The notes below the pieces were generated by a model, which saw only the letters and a list, made by a program, of their open reading frames with translations, was not told the DNA's origin and ran no database searches. 48,185 nucleotides of DNA from a virus. The stretch lies in IMG/VR virus record IMGVR_UViG_3300020404_001158, positions 1 through 48,185 of that record; one strand, 5' to 3'. Position 1 is the first letter of the stretch, and every line of letters begins with the position of its first letter. Positions 5,836 to 11,871 of the stretch are shown here, piece after piece. Both the position numbers and the translations under genes were made by a program.

Positions 5836-5847
5836 TATAATAAAGGT
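5836..5847 (+). promoter_or_regulatory. promoter giving a leaderless message
   Basis: TATAAT (5836-5841) lies only six bases before the ATG at 5848. The transcript would normally start 6-8 bases after the box, on or next to the A of that ATG. Confidence 0.55.
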
Positions 5848-6774
5848 ATGAAAAACACACACCTAGAACACCCAGAAGACACAATCCTAACAGGGGATTT
5901 ATCCGTGCTAGATTGGTTTACTGGTGGCGGTCATGTATCATTAAAATATGATGGTGCACCCGCAGTAGTATGGGGTAATCACCCAAAAACTCACAGATTT
6001 TTCGTGGGTACTAAAAGCGTCTTTAACAAAGTTAAAATCAAAATTAACTACTCTCACACGGATATTGACGCAAATCATGATGGAGAAGTTGCAAAGATTC
6101 TTCATGCGTGTTTAGACAACATACCACACCATCTAGGTTACATGGTTTTTCAAGGTGACTTCATAGGATTCGGGGGGAGTGACGAATATAAACCGAATAC
6201 CCTTACCTATAAATTTCCCGAAGTGGTGGAGCAGAAAATAATAATTGCACCCCATACCCAGTACATCACCACTCAATGTGAAGGCAATCTTGCAAATGCA
6301 GTCGCATACCCTATGAAGTCTTTCCCATATTATTACAACTGGGAAAAGATGGACGATTGTTTGTTTATTGGAACTAAGGTTAGAGAAAGGGAAGATGATC
6401 CGATTAGTAACTTGAAAAAGTCGATTGATTTTATTCGACATATGGCAGGAGGAATCCAGTTCGTGGATCAAAAAACTGCAAATGAGTTGAAGAAACAAAT
6501 AAATAAAGATTATAGAGAAGGAAGGGAAGTGGATCCTAAAAACTATGGGATTCATGGCAGATTGATAAATTACTGGAAGTTAGTGCAACAAACTAAAGCG
6601 GACGTTATGAGTAGATTGACTCACAGCGATCCAGTTCAAGCGTACTTAGATTATGATAAGCATATAGGCGAAGGATTCGTAATGACTAATAAGTTCGGTA
6701 TGTACAAATTAGTTTACAGACATATTTTCTCATATGCAAATTTTAATAGTGGACGCTTCGTGCCAGTTGGATAA
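5848..6774 (+). CDS. predicted ligase-fold nucleotidyltransferase
   Basis: The product has 308 residues. SLKYDGAPAVVWG contains the K-x-D-G signature (K33-Y-D-G36), which carries the covalent nucleotide in DNA ligases, RNA ligases and capping enzymes. HRFFVGTKSVF follows it. GYMVFQGDFIGF resembles the middle strand motif, EGFVM (E275) fits motif IV and YKLV (K287) fits motif V. This points to a covalent nucleotidyltransferase fold; the substrate is unknown, and no OB-fold or HhH domain is obvious. The start at 5848 implies a leaderless message. The frame extends 5' to 5764, but only through the terminator. TAGTGGAC (6747-6754), inside the 3' end, pairs with GTCCACTA (6777-6784). Confidence 0.7.
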   Translation: MKNTHLEHPEDTILTGDLSVLDWFTGGGHVSLKYDGAPAVVWGNHPKTHRFFVGTKSVFNKVKIKINYSHTDIDANHDGEVAKILHACLDNIPHHLGYMVFQGDFIGFGGSDEYKPNTLTYKFPEVVEQKIIIAPHTQYITTQCEGNLANAVAYPMKSFPYYYNWEKMDDCLFIGTKVREREDDPISNLKKSIDFIRHMAGGIQFVDQKTANELKKQINKDYREGREVDPKNYGIHGRLINYWKLVQQTKADVMSRLTHSDPVQAYLDYDKHIGEGFVMTNKFGMYKLVYRHIFSYANFNSGRFVPVG

Positions 6775-6810
6775 GTGTCCACTATTCGTTGAATTGGATT
6801 CGTAATCCAT

Positions 6811-6838
6811 TATAATAAGAACATACACACGGAGGCAA
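6811..6838 (+). promoter_or_regulatory. cassette promoter and leader
   Basis: TATAAT (6811-6816) has a fair -35, TTGAAT (6789-6794), at 16 bases. The leader AAGAACATACACACGGAGG ends with a good ribosome binding site. TGGATT-CGT-AATCCA lies in the spacer. Confidence 0.65.
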
Positions 6839-7105
6839 ATGCCAAAACCTGAAATTCATTACTCAGTTGCGTTCGGAATGGGATTCTGGATCGATGAAGA
6901 TGGAACTCTAATGAGTTGTCCCGCTTTTGAGAATGGTTCTTTTGATATTGAGAATCAGATACCCGTTAATGAATGGGGTAATACTGATGCCTATACACCC
7001 GACTATCTCTTAGTACTGGCAGAGATTGTCCAGATATGCACCCTTAAAAGGGACTATGTAAATATCGGTTACTATGCCGAAAAATTTGGGAGGGTCGCAG
7101 TATGA
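6839..7105 (+). CDS. small hypothetical protein
   Basis: The product has 88 residues beginning MPKPEIHYSVAFGMGFWIDEDG, with GGAGG upstream. A strand-rich N-terminus (GFWIDEDGTLMSCPAF) is followed by a helical C-terminus (YLLVLAEIVQICTL). The stop overlaps the next start as ATGA (7102-7105). I recognise no family. Confidence 0.75.
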   Translation: MPKPEIHYSVAFGMGFWIDEDGTLMSCPAFENGSFDIENQIPVNEWGNTDAYTPDYLLVLAEIVQICTLKRDYVNIGYYAEKFGRVAV

Positions 7106-7233
7106 ACCCTCTCACACCCGAAATTTACGAAGCATTGTTGGAAGAAGAAAGAATAAAAAGAAAACGGCTGAAAATCAAGGATGAGGATATTAGTTACCTT
7201 GATTCTCTTTTAACAACTGGAGTGGACAATTAA
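7102..7233 (+). CDS. small charged protein ending in its terminator
   Basis: The product has 43 residues: MNPLTPEIYEALLEEER, then a basic patch (RIKRKRLKIK) and an acidic tail ending TGVDN. The bases encoding GVDN form the first arm of the terminator (AGTGGACA, 7221-7228). The ATGA overlap supports the start. The function is unknown. Confidence 0.65.
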   Translation: MNPLTPEIYEALLEEERIKRKRLKIKDEDISYLDSLLTTGVDN

Positions 7234-7250
7234 AATACTGTCCACTTTTT
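7221..7250 (+). terminator. Rho-independent terminator overlapping gene end
   Basis: AGTGGACA (7221-7228) pairs with TGTCCACT (7239-7246) around a 10-base loop. T residues run to 7250. Confidence 0.8.
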
Positions 7251-7273
7251 TCCTATTCGTATTTAAAATCCTT

Positions 7274-7302
7274 TATACTAAGTATAACGAAACAAAAAAA
7301 CT
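7274..7302 (+). promoter_or_regulatory. cassette promoter -10 and leader
   Basis: TATACT (7274-7279) is followed by AAGTATAACGAAACAAAAAAA before the ATG at 7303. Confidence 0.6.
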
Positions 7303-7479
7303 ATGAGCAAATTTGTTTACGAATTAAACACTGATGAGGATCAAGTGTTATTGGATATGATCCAGTTCTTTGATGATATTGGTTTACCAGATCATATTGA
7401 TTCAGATGCTTTTGATTCGTTATCTGAAAAATTCTTCGCGAATAGCGATAACTACGACCCAGACAAAAGGAACTGGTAA
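7303..7479 (+). CDS. small acidic hypothetical protein
   Basis: The product has 58 residues starting MSKFVYELNTDEDQVLLDM. Its pattern, DEDQVLLDMIQFFDDIGL then DSDAFDSLSEKF, resembles the product at 8885 (GEESVLVKMAMYFVDLGWIDDDTEKDFDTLVEKI). The two are probable paralogues. The TAA overlaps the next ATG (TAATG at 7477-7481). The function is unknown. Confidence 0.7.
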   Translation: MSKFVYELNTDEDQVLLDMIQFFDDIGLPDHIDSDAFDSLSEKFFANSDNYDPDKRNW

Positions 7480-7670
7480 TGAAAGTAAAGGAACTAATTG
7501 AAACCCTATCAAACTACGATGGGGACGAAAGTATTACATTTTACTTTCTAAAGAATGACACTCTTACTAACTGTCAGTTAGAGAGCACTTGTTGGTATCC
7601 TGATATGGGTATTGAGTTCACTATACAAGAAACAAGTGAAGCATTCGCGGAGAGTGGACACTTTGAATAG
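7479..7670 (+). CDS. small hypothetical protein ending in its terminator
   Basis: The product has 63 residues starting MKVKELIETLSNYDGDESITF. A helix leads into strands in the style of small phage proteins. The last residues, ESGHFE, are encoded by the first arm and loop of the terminator at 7653-7682. The start is a TAATG overlap. The function is unknown. Confidence 0.7.
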   Translation: MKVKELIETLSNYDGDESITFYFLKNDTLTNCQLESTCWYPDMGIEFTIQETSEAFAESGHFE

Positions 7671-7682
7671 TGTCCACTTTTT
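7653..7682 (+). terminator. Rho-independent terminator overlapping gene end
   Basis: AGTGGACACT (7653-7662) pairs perfectly with AGTGTCCACT (7669-7678). The loop is six bases and T residues run to 7682. Confidence 0.85.
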
Positions 7683-7705
7683 AAACTATTCTATTTTAAA
7701 TCCAC

Positions 7706-7739
7706 TATACTTAGTATATACAAACAAAAAACAAAAATT
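7706..7739 (+). promoter_or_regulatory. cassette promoter -10 and leader
   Basis: TATACT (7706-7711) is followed by TAGTATATACAAACAAAAAA before the ATG at 7740. Confidence 0.6.
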
Positions 7740-7889
7740 ATGGAACCAATTTCATTATTCGTTTTATTCGGTGGAGCATACGCACTCTACACAGTAGGCA
7801 TGGCAATCGCAACCGAAATGGACTACAGAGCAGAAACAGATAGACTACGTAAAGAAAACGACAGACTACTTTCTAACCTTAAGAAGTAA
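7740..7889 (+). CDS. small membrane protein with coiled-coil tail
   Basis: The product has 49 residues. Residues 4-24 (ISLFVLFGGAYALYTVGMAIA) form one membrane helix or uncleaved signal anchor. The charged tail, TDRLRKENDRLLSNLKK, looks like a short coiled coil on the inner side. The layout recalls small phage inner-membrane proteins, but no family is recognised. The TAA overlaps the next ATG (TAATG at 7887-7891). Confidence 0.7.
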   Translation: MEPISLFVLFGGAYALYTVGMAIATEMDYRAETDRLRKENDRLLSNLKK

Positions 7890-8032
7890 TGACAGTTAAA
7901 CAGCAAATCAAGGAGTATGTTGACGACCATTACACACATTTTGGTTTCTATCCCTATGACGTTGAAGTTGACGGTCAAATTTACTCATACGGTGGTTACT
8001 GGGCAATTTTAGAAGATGATAGGTTTGATTAA
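7889..8032 (+). CDS. small hypothetical protein
   Basis: The product has 47 residues starting MTVKQQIKEYVDDHYTHF. A helix is followed by Gly/Tyr-rich strands (VEVDGQIYSYGGYWAIL). It is coupled on both sides by TAATG overlaps. The function is unknown. Confidence 0.65.
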   Translation: MTVKQQIKEYVDDHYTHFGFYPYDVEVDGQIYSYGGYWAILEDDRFD

Positions 8033-8211
8033 TGACAACTTGCGATAACTGCGGGATAACCGATTCATCACTTTACTACTACTGGGACGGTGATTTTATG
8101 GAGGAGGATTACAACTGGCGGGATAACTTCCCGCAAGTTGATGCAATGTGTGAGATTTGTTTTGATATTGCAAACTCAGAGAAGAAAATCAGCTGGCGAT
8201 GTGCCAGTTAG
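8032..8211 (+). CDS. small protein with two CxxC pairs
   Basis: The product has 59 residues. Cys4-x-x-Cys7 and Cys40-x-x-Cys43 suggest a four-cysteine zinc site, a zinc-ribbon-like knuckle pair. Between them is an acidic, aromatic segment (YYYWDGDFMEEDYNW). It is the third gene of its cassette. Zinc binding is inferred from cysteine spacing alone; partner and role are unknown. Confidence 0.7.
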   Translation: MTTCDNCGITDSSLYYYWDGDFMEEDYNWRDNFPQVDAMCEICFDIANSEKKISWRCAS

Positions 8212-8224
8212 AAAAGTGTCACCC

Positions 8225-8247
8225 ACCCTCTTCACAGAGGGTTTTTT
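8225..8247 (+). terminator. Rho-independent terminator
   Basis: ACCCTC (8225-8230) pairs with GAGGGT (8237-8242). T residues follow to 8247. Confidence 0.85.
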
Positions 8248-8252
8248 ATGAC

Positions 8253-8286
8253 TATAATAAAGGTATAGAAACAAAGTTTTAAAACT
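8253..8286 (+). promoter_or_regulatory. cassette promoter -10 and leader
   Basis: TATAAT (8253-8258) is followed by AAAGGTATAGAAACAAAG before the ATG at 8287. Confidence 0.6.
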
Positions 8287-8568
8287 ATGTACGATCCAAA
8301 CGATTTAAGAGAACTTACAAAAGACATCTTCTATACAAGAAGAGATATTCGCCCGAATGATGAGGTCGTAAGATATTACACCGAAAATGGATATGGTCTT
8401 TCAGTTGCGTGTCATGACCATTCTTACGGAGGTAAAGAGGGACTTTATGAAATCGCACTTTTAAAAGGAGATCAACTTCACTATGATGATCACGAGTGGC
8501 AAGACGTTAGAGGACATCTAACAAAAGCAGAGGTTTGGAACTGGTTAAAAATTGTCTCAGAGTACTAA
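8287..8568 (+). CDS. small hypothetical protein
   Basis: The product has 93 residues starting MYDPNDLRELTKDIFYTRR. The middle, GYGLSVACHDHSYGGKEGLYEIALL, is strand-rich with paired His residues. The end (TKAEVWNWLKIVSEY) is helical. It is alone in its cassette. The His/Asp cluster could bind a metal, but there is no family match by eye. Confidence 0.75.
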   Translation: MYDPNDLRELTKDIFYTRRDIRPNDEVVRYYTENGYGLSVACHDHSYGGKEGLYEIALLKGDQLHYDDHEWQDVRGHLTKAEVWNWLKIVSEY

Positions 8569-8596
8569 AGTGGACAGTTGACAAAGTGCACACTCA

Positions 8597-8617
8597 CCCC
8601 CGACAAGGGGGTTTTTT
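8597..8617 (+). terminator. Rho-independent terminator
   Basis: CCCCC (8597-8601) and GGGGG (8607-8611) pair around GACAA. Six T residues follow. Confidence 0.85.
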
Positions 8618-8622
8618 ATGAT

Positions 8623-8653
8623 TATAATAGATGTATAAACAAAAGGAGCACCC
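8623..8653 (+). promoter_or_regulatory. cassette promoter -10 and leader
   Basis: TATAAT (8623-8628) is followed by AGATGTATAAACAAAAGGAG, which ends in a ribosome binding site before the ATG at 8654. Confidence 0.65.
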
Positions 8654-8872
8654 ATGCAACTTACACCAATCGCATCCAACATGACCGAAGTTGAAACAAA
8701 TGACGCAAGGATTTTGTTTTCATACCGCACACCCGTTGCTGCTTACATCTTCGGAGAAGGATTTGTAAAAACAGAACAATTTTGGTCAGTAACAACTTCA
8801 AGACACATTAACAAGTGGGGTGCAAAAGATGGAAAGGAAGTTCCACAGTCAAGACTTGATTCATTAGTTTAG
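8654..8872 (+). CDS. conserved cyanophage-type small protein
   Basis: The product has 72 residues: MQLTPIASNMTEVETNDARI, then FSYRTPVAAYIFGEGFVKTEQFWSVTTSRHINKW. The block FSY-TPVAA followed by the T-T-S/T-RHIN-W pattern is familiar from small proteins of many marine phages and is well conserved, but the activity is unknown. AGGAG precedes the start. It shares a cassette with the 8885 gene. Confidence 0.8.
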   Translation: MQLTPIASNMTEVETNDARILFSYRTPVAAYIFGEGFVKTEQFWSVTTSRHINKWGAKDGKEVPQSRLDSLV

Positions 8873-8884
8873 GAGATTCTAACC

Positions 8885-9076
8885 ATGACAAAAGTAAAAT
8901 GGGAACGCAAATTAGACATGACCGAGGGCGAAGAATCCGTCCTCGTGAAAATGGCAATGTATTTTGTGGATTTAGGTTGGATTGATGACGACACAGAAAA
9001 GGACTTTGACACACTGGTTGAAAAGATATGCGAACCCGCCCCATGGGACTATGACTGTTCGGAAGTAGACAGTTAA
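8885..9076 (+). CDS. small acidic hypothetical protein
   Basis: The product has 63 residues. EESVLVKMAMYFVDLGWIDDDTEKDF resembles the 7303 product, suggesting duplication. GGAG at 8872-8876 serves as ribosome binding site. The gene ends in CAGTTAAAG, the usual cassette-end sequence, just before TGTCCACT. Confidence 0.75.
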   Translation: MTKVKWERKLDMTEGEESVLVKMAMYFVDLGWIDDDTEKDFDTLVEKICEPAPWDYDCSEVDS

Positions 9077-9094
9077 AGAAAGTGTCCACTTAAT

Positions 9095-9119
9095 CCCCCA
9101 TTCGGGGGATTTTGTTTTT
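9095..9119 (+). terminator. Rho-independent terminator
   Basis: ATCCCCC (9093-9099) and GGGGGAT (9104-9110) pair around ATTC. TTTGTTTTT follows and runs into the -10 box. Confidence 0.8.
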
Positions 9120-9151
9120 ATAATAGGTATATACAAACAAAGGTTAATTAA
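9119..9151 (+). promoter_or_regulatory. cassette promoter -10 and leader
   Basis: TATAAT (9119-9124) overlaps the terminator T-run. AGGTATATACAAACAAAGG follows, before the ATG at 9152. Confidence 0.65.
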
Positions 9152-9409
9152 ATGAATCGACCACAAGCAATCGCAGACAGAATCAAATCAAACGACAACT
9201 TTGAAAACGTTGCCCATGTGTGTTGCGACTGGGAGGAGTTCGTTTTTGAAGTTGCGGAGTGGGGAGTAGATCATATTGCAACAGTTGATTTTGATGTTCT
9301 TACACCAGATGAAGTTGCCGAGTTAGACACCTTTATTGGATCATTTGGTTGCAGTCCCGAAGATCCACACCCTTGCAGTAAGTACGCAACCCCAAAGGTG
9401 GTCGGTTAA
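9152..9409 (+). CDS. small hypothetical protein
   Basis: The product has 85 residues starting MNRPQAIADRIKSNDNFENV. An acidic, aromatic body (CCDWEEFVFEVAEWGVDHI) is followed by a helix (TPDEVAELDTFIGSF) and a Cys/Pro-rich tail. Four Cys are present without a standard spacing. It is alone in its cassette, and the function is unknown. Confidence 0.75.
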   Translation: MNRPQAIADRIKSNDNFENVAHVCCDWEEFVFEVAEWGVDHIATVDFDVLTPDEVAELDTFIGSFGCSPEDPHPCSKYATPKVVG

Positions 9410-9423
9410 AAAACTGTCCACCA

Positions 9424-9445
9424 AGGGGGTTGTTTTTTACCCCCT
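9424..9445 (+). terminator. hairpin with T-run in the loop
   Basis: AGGGGGT (9424-9430) pairs with ACCCCCT (9439-9445). The T residues lie in the loop rather than after the stem, so this may be an insulating hairpin more than a standard terminator. Confidence 0.5.
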
Positions 9446-9451
9446 ACCCTT

Positions 9452-9482
9452 TATAATAAAAACATACAAACAAACGTACATC
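9452..9482 (+). promoter_or_regulatory. cassette promoter -10 and leader
   Basis: TATAAT (9452-9457) is followed by AAAAACATACAAACAAACG, nearly identical to the copy at 2666. Confidence 0.65.
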
Positions 9483-9911
9483 ATGAACTTTTCAGAAACA
9501 GAACAACTAGCAGTAGACACATTCGTTGAACTACAGGATCAGGTTAAGTATATGGGTTTACATAACTTTGAGAGAGAAGAGAGACTTTTATTTAAACAAG
9601 GAAGGCAACTATTGGAGAACGCGAAGAAGGTAGCATCTCAGAAGAAAACACCATATACAGACCTTGAAGCAGAGTGTTTATTAAATGCATACCTACTTAA
9701 TGGTGCGGACATGGAGAAAGCAAGGGGTGTATTCTTCAGACAGTACCCCAACACTAAGCATAGTAAAGCATCTGTATGGCAGAAGATCAGCAGAATCAGA
9801 ACTCTGGATAACCTATTCCCAGAGGACACCCAATGGGAGACAGATCTACAGATCAGAACCATGTGCAGAGAATACAACTACTACCACGGAGAGAAGAGGT
9901 TCGCAGTATGA
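9483..9911 (+). CDS. helical protein, possible DNA-binding
   Basis: The product has 142 residues starting MNFSETEQLAVDTFVEL. It is mostly helical. The central part, YTDLEAECLLNAYLLNGADMEKA then HSKASVWQKISRIRTLD, looks like a helix-turn-helix or Myb-like arrangement: a helix with conserved small residues, a turn, and a basic recognition-type helix. This is inference; no family is named. The start is fixed by the promoter and leader, and the longer frame from 9336 overlaps the previous gene. The stop overlaps the next start as ATGA. Confidence 0.75.
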   Translation: MNFSETEQLAVDTFVELQDQVKYMGLHNFEREERLLFKQGRQLLENAKKVASQKKTPYTDLEAECLLNAYLLNGADMEKARGVFFRQYPNTKHSKASVWQKISRIRTLDNLFPEDTQWETDLQIRTMCREYNYYHGEKRFAV

Positions 9912-10102
9912 GATTTGTAATGGCAAGCGACCTCAAGAGCAGAGGTCGCAGATGGATTACCTACAGCATAAGCGGAAAGATGATTCCTTTTGAGATTACC
10001 CCACCGCTTCCAACTGCTGAACTTGCAGACAGATGGAGTCCATACTACACAGGCGAACCCTATCCAAGATGCCCCATCTCTGGATACATATACGAACCTT
10101 AA
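9908..10102 (+). CDS. small Pro-rich hypothetical protein
   Basis: The product has 64 residues starting MRFVMASDLKSRGRRWITYS. A basic N-terminus is followed by a Pro-rich part (FEITPPLPTAELADRW, GEPYPRCPISGY). The start lies in the ATGA overlap at 9908-9911. It is the last gene of the small-gene block, and the function is unknown. Confidence 0.65.
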   Translation: MRFVMASDLKSRGRRWITYSISGKMIPFEITPPLPTAELADRWSPYYTGEPYPRCPISGYIYEP

Positions 10103-10288
10103 CAGAACCTATGGGTTAGTGGAGCAGCAGTTCCCTAACCTACGGATGGCGGTTGGTTGTAACCGTAACCCCCGTATATAAAATCGATAGGTACCATTAA
10201 GCTATAAACGACCCGAATCGAGAGGTAAATATCGAACATTATACATAAAGTCAAATACTCTACGAAATCCAATAAGATTTTTCATGAT
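10103..10288 (+). other. hairpin-rich gap after the small-gene block
   Basis: No gene is seen. GGTTAG-T-GGA pairs with TCC-CTAACC (about 10113-10141) as a bulged 9-bp stem. ACGG and CGGTT pair with AACCG and CCGT (about 10142-10177) as a second nested stem. Neither is followed by a T-run. TATACA near 10240 could be a -10 box for the gene at 10289. Confidence 0.5.
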
Positions 10289-10468
10289 ATGCAAAAAAAT
10301 TCCGCAGAAAATTTTTCGCCCATAGAGGTCGATCCCATAACTGGGAACTTTATGATCGATCTGCCTGAGTGGATGGTTAACGATCTTGACTGGTATGAAG
10401 GAACTGTGCTAGAATTAAAGTTATCCGATGAGGATGAAATAATTTTAAGAGAAAAAAGGGATGAGTAA
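10289..10468 (+). CDS. small conserved phage protein
   Basis: The product has 59 residues: MQKNSAENFSPIEVDPITGN, then FMIDLPEWMVNDLDWYEGTVLELKLSDEDE (with internal breaks) and IILREKRDE. The order of short strand, P-E-W, acidic turn, strand and charged tail resembles a small swapped-hairpin (AbrB-like) fold, but this is a guess from pattern. It overlaps the next gene by eight bases. Confidence 0.65.
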   Translation: MQKNSAENFSPIEVDPITGNFMIDLPEWMVNDLDWYEGTVLELKLSDEDEIILREKRDE

Positions 10469-10661
10469 CACAGTCTATCATTTCTATGCAAAAGATGAGT
10501 GCATCGTTCATAATGTGCCCTCAGAAGATTTTCAAGTTACATGGACTACACTCAAAGCAATGGTTGGTCTGATGCAGACATCTTATACAGAAGAAGACTT
10601 ATCATATATTAAATTACCTGAGAAGAAAGAAGAAAATATACTTGGTGACGATTCATATTAA
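10461..10661 (+). CDS. small conserved phage protein
   Basis: The product has 66 residues starting MSNTVYHFYAKDECIVHNV. A strand-turn-strand start is followed by a helix (FQVTWTTLKAMVGLM) and an acidic tail. It resembles small proteins found next to structural genes in marine T4-like phages. The start overlaps the end of the 10289 gene. No function is known. Confidence 0.7.
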   Translation: MSNTVYHFYAKDECIVHNVPSEDFQVTWTTLKAMVGLMQTSYTEEDLSYIKLPEKKEENILGDDSY

Positions 10662-10690
10662 TTGACAAGCACTATATAATAGTGTATGAT
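10662..10690 (+). promoter_or_regulatory. sigma70-type promoter with embedded palindrome
   Basis: A perfect -35 TTGACA (10662-10667) and TATGAT (10685-10690) are separated by exactly 17 bases. The spacer holds CACTAT-ATA-ATAGTG (10670-10684), a perfect inverted repeat placed like an operator. Confidence 0.7.
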
Positions 10691-10712
10691 ATGAATGTAA
10701 TTACAACACATT

Positions 10713-11612
10713 ATGGCAAAAGGATTTACAGTTAAAGCAAAGACTCCCGTCAAGTCCAAACCAAAGAAGGAAGAATGGGATTATGCTTTAGCAAGACAGT
10801 TAATAAAAGGAAAGACAGTCGTATTCTGTCTACCTGGTCGAGGTGTAAGTTATATCTTTTTAAAGTCATTCGTTCAACTATGTTTTGATCTTGTGCAGTC
10901 TGGAGCAAGTATTCAGATTTCTCAAGACTATAGTTCAATGGTAAACTTTGCAAGATGTAAATGTTTAGGAGCAAACGTTCTTCGTGGTCCTGATCAGATA
11001 CCTTGGGATGGAAAGTTAAAGTATGATTATCAGTTATGGATTGATAGCGATATTGTTTTTAACTCTGAGAAGTTCTATCAATTAGTATTGATGTCGATAC
11101 CAGAAGAAGCAATAACAAGAGAAGACGTAATACAGGAAATACTTGATGATAAAGGAAAACCAGTATTAAATGCAGATGGAGAACCTTCATCTCAAAAGGT
11201 TGGAGAGAAACTGATTGTTGATCCGAAGAAAGAAAGATCAATTGTAGGTGGTTGGTATTGTACTGAAGATGGTCAAACGACTTCAGTTGCACACTGGTTG
11301 GAGGAGGATGACTTCCGATCCAACGGTGGAGTTATGAATCATGAAACTCTTGAAACAATACAGAAGAGACGCAAACCTTTTACAGTCGATTATACAGGTT
11401 TCGGATGGTTACTGATTAAACATGGAGTATTTGAGCATCCAGAAATGCCTTATCCATGGTTCGCACCCAAGATGCAAGTCTTTGAATCAGGAGAAGTGCA
11501 GGATATGTGCGGAGAGGATGTATCATTCTGTCTTGATGCGAAAGAAGCAGGTTTTGAAATCTGGTGCGATCCTCGTATTCGTGTAGGACATGAAAAGACA
11601 AGAATTATTTGA
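10713..11612 (+). CDS. glycosyltransferase-like protein (GT-A type)
   Basis: The product has 299 residues. VVFCLPGRGVSYIFLKSF (36-53) leads into a Rossmann-like first half. YQLWIDSDIVF carries a D-S-D triad (111-113) at the position of the metal and nucleotide-sugar DxD motif. The second half has FTVDYTGFGWLLIKHGVF and a late GEDVSFCLDAKEAGF segment, as in GT-A enzymes of the GT2/Anp1 type. The protein begins with a Lys/Pro-rich tail. Its role could be glycosylating virion or host components; this is inferred. It is transcribed from the promoter at 10662. Confidence 0.65.
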   Translation: MAKGFTVKAKTPVKSKPKKEEWDYALARQLIKGKTVVFCLPGRGVSYIFLKSFVQLCFDLVQSGASIQISQDYSSMVNFARCKCLGANVLRGPDQIPWDGKLKYDYQLWIDSDIVFNSEKFYQLVLMSIPEEAITREDVIQEILDDKGKPVLNADGEPSSQKVGEKLIVDPKKERSIVGGWYCTEDGQTTSVAHWLEEDDFRSNGGVMNHETLETIQKRRKPFTVDYTGFGWLLIKHGVFEHPEMPYPWFAPKMQVFESGEVQDMCGEDVSFCLDAKEAGFEIWCDPRIRVGHEKTRII

Positions 11613-11748
11613 TATCAAGGTAGACGGGAAACTCGTCTACCAAAACTTAACTGAGGAAGAATACTTCGATACCATGATGGATCTTTCTCAGAAATTTTAC
11701 AGCGAGGGAACCCCTCGACCCGAATCACTCGAAACAATACGAAAATAA
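11590..11748 (+). CDS. small conserved phage protein
   Basis: The product has 52 residues starting MKRQELFDIKVDGKLVYQNL. A short strand pair is followed by a helix (EEEYFDTMMDLSQKFY) and a Pro/Glu-rich tail. It starts 23 bases inside the end of the glycosyltransferase-like gene. The conserved look and tight spacing support it; the function is unknown. Confidence 0.7.
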   Translation: MKRQELFDIKVDGKLVYQNLTEEEYFDTMMDLSQKFYSEGTPRPESLETIRK

Positions 11749-11751
11749 ACT

Positions 11752-11871
11752 ATGGCAAATAAACTTGAAACAAAACCGAAAAAATCTCGACAAGGAAGAG
11801 GTAAACACTCAAAATATACGTCTACATCGCGTAACTCGGCTCGTAAAAGATATAGAGGGCAAGGACACTAA
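11752..11871 (+). CDS. very basic 39-residue protein
   Basis: The frame starts MANKLETKPKKSRQGRGKHS and ends in an Arg/Lys-rich segment. Thirteen of 39 residues are Lys or Arg and there is no acidic cluster. It probably binds nucleic acid or is packed with DNA, judging by composition only. The stop is immediately followed by the next ATG at 11872. Confidence 0.65.
   Translation: MANKLETKPKKSRQGRGKHSKYTSTSRNSARKRYRGQGH

Noticed and set aside
5764-5847. Upstream extension of the nucleotidyltransferase gene
   Set aside because: It would read through the strong C5/G5 terminator and the promoter.
9336-9482. Upstream extension of the 9483 gene
   Set aside because: It overlaps the 9152 gene in another frame and contains the hairpin and promoter.
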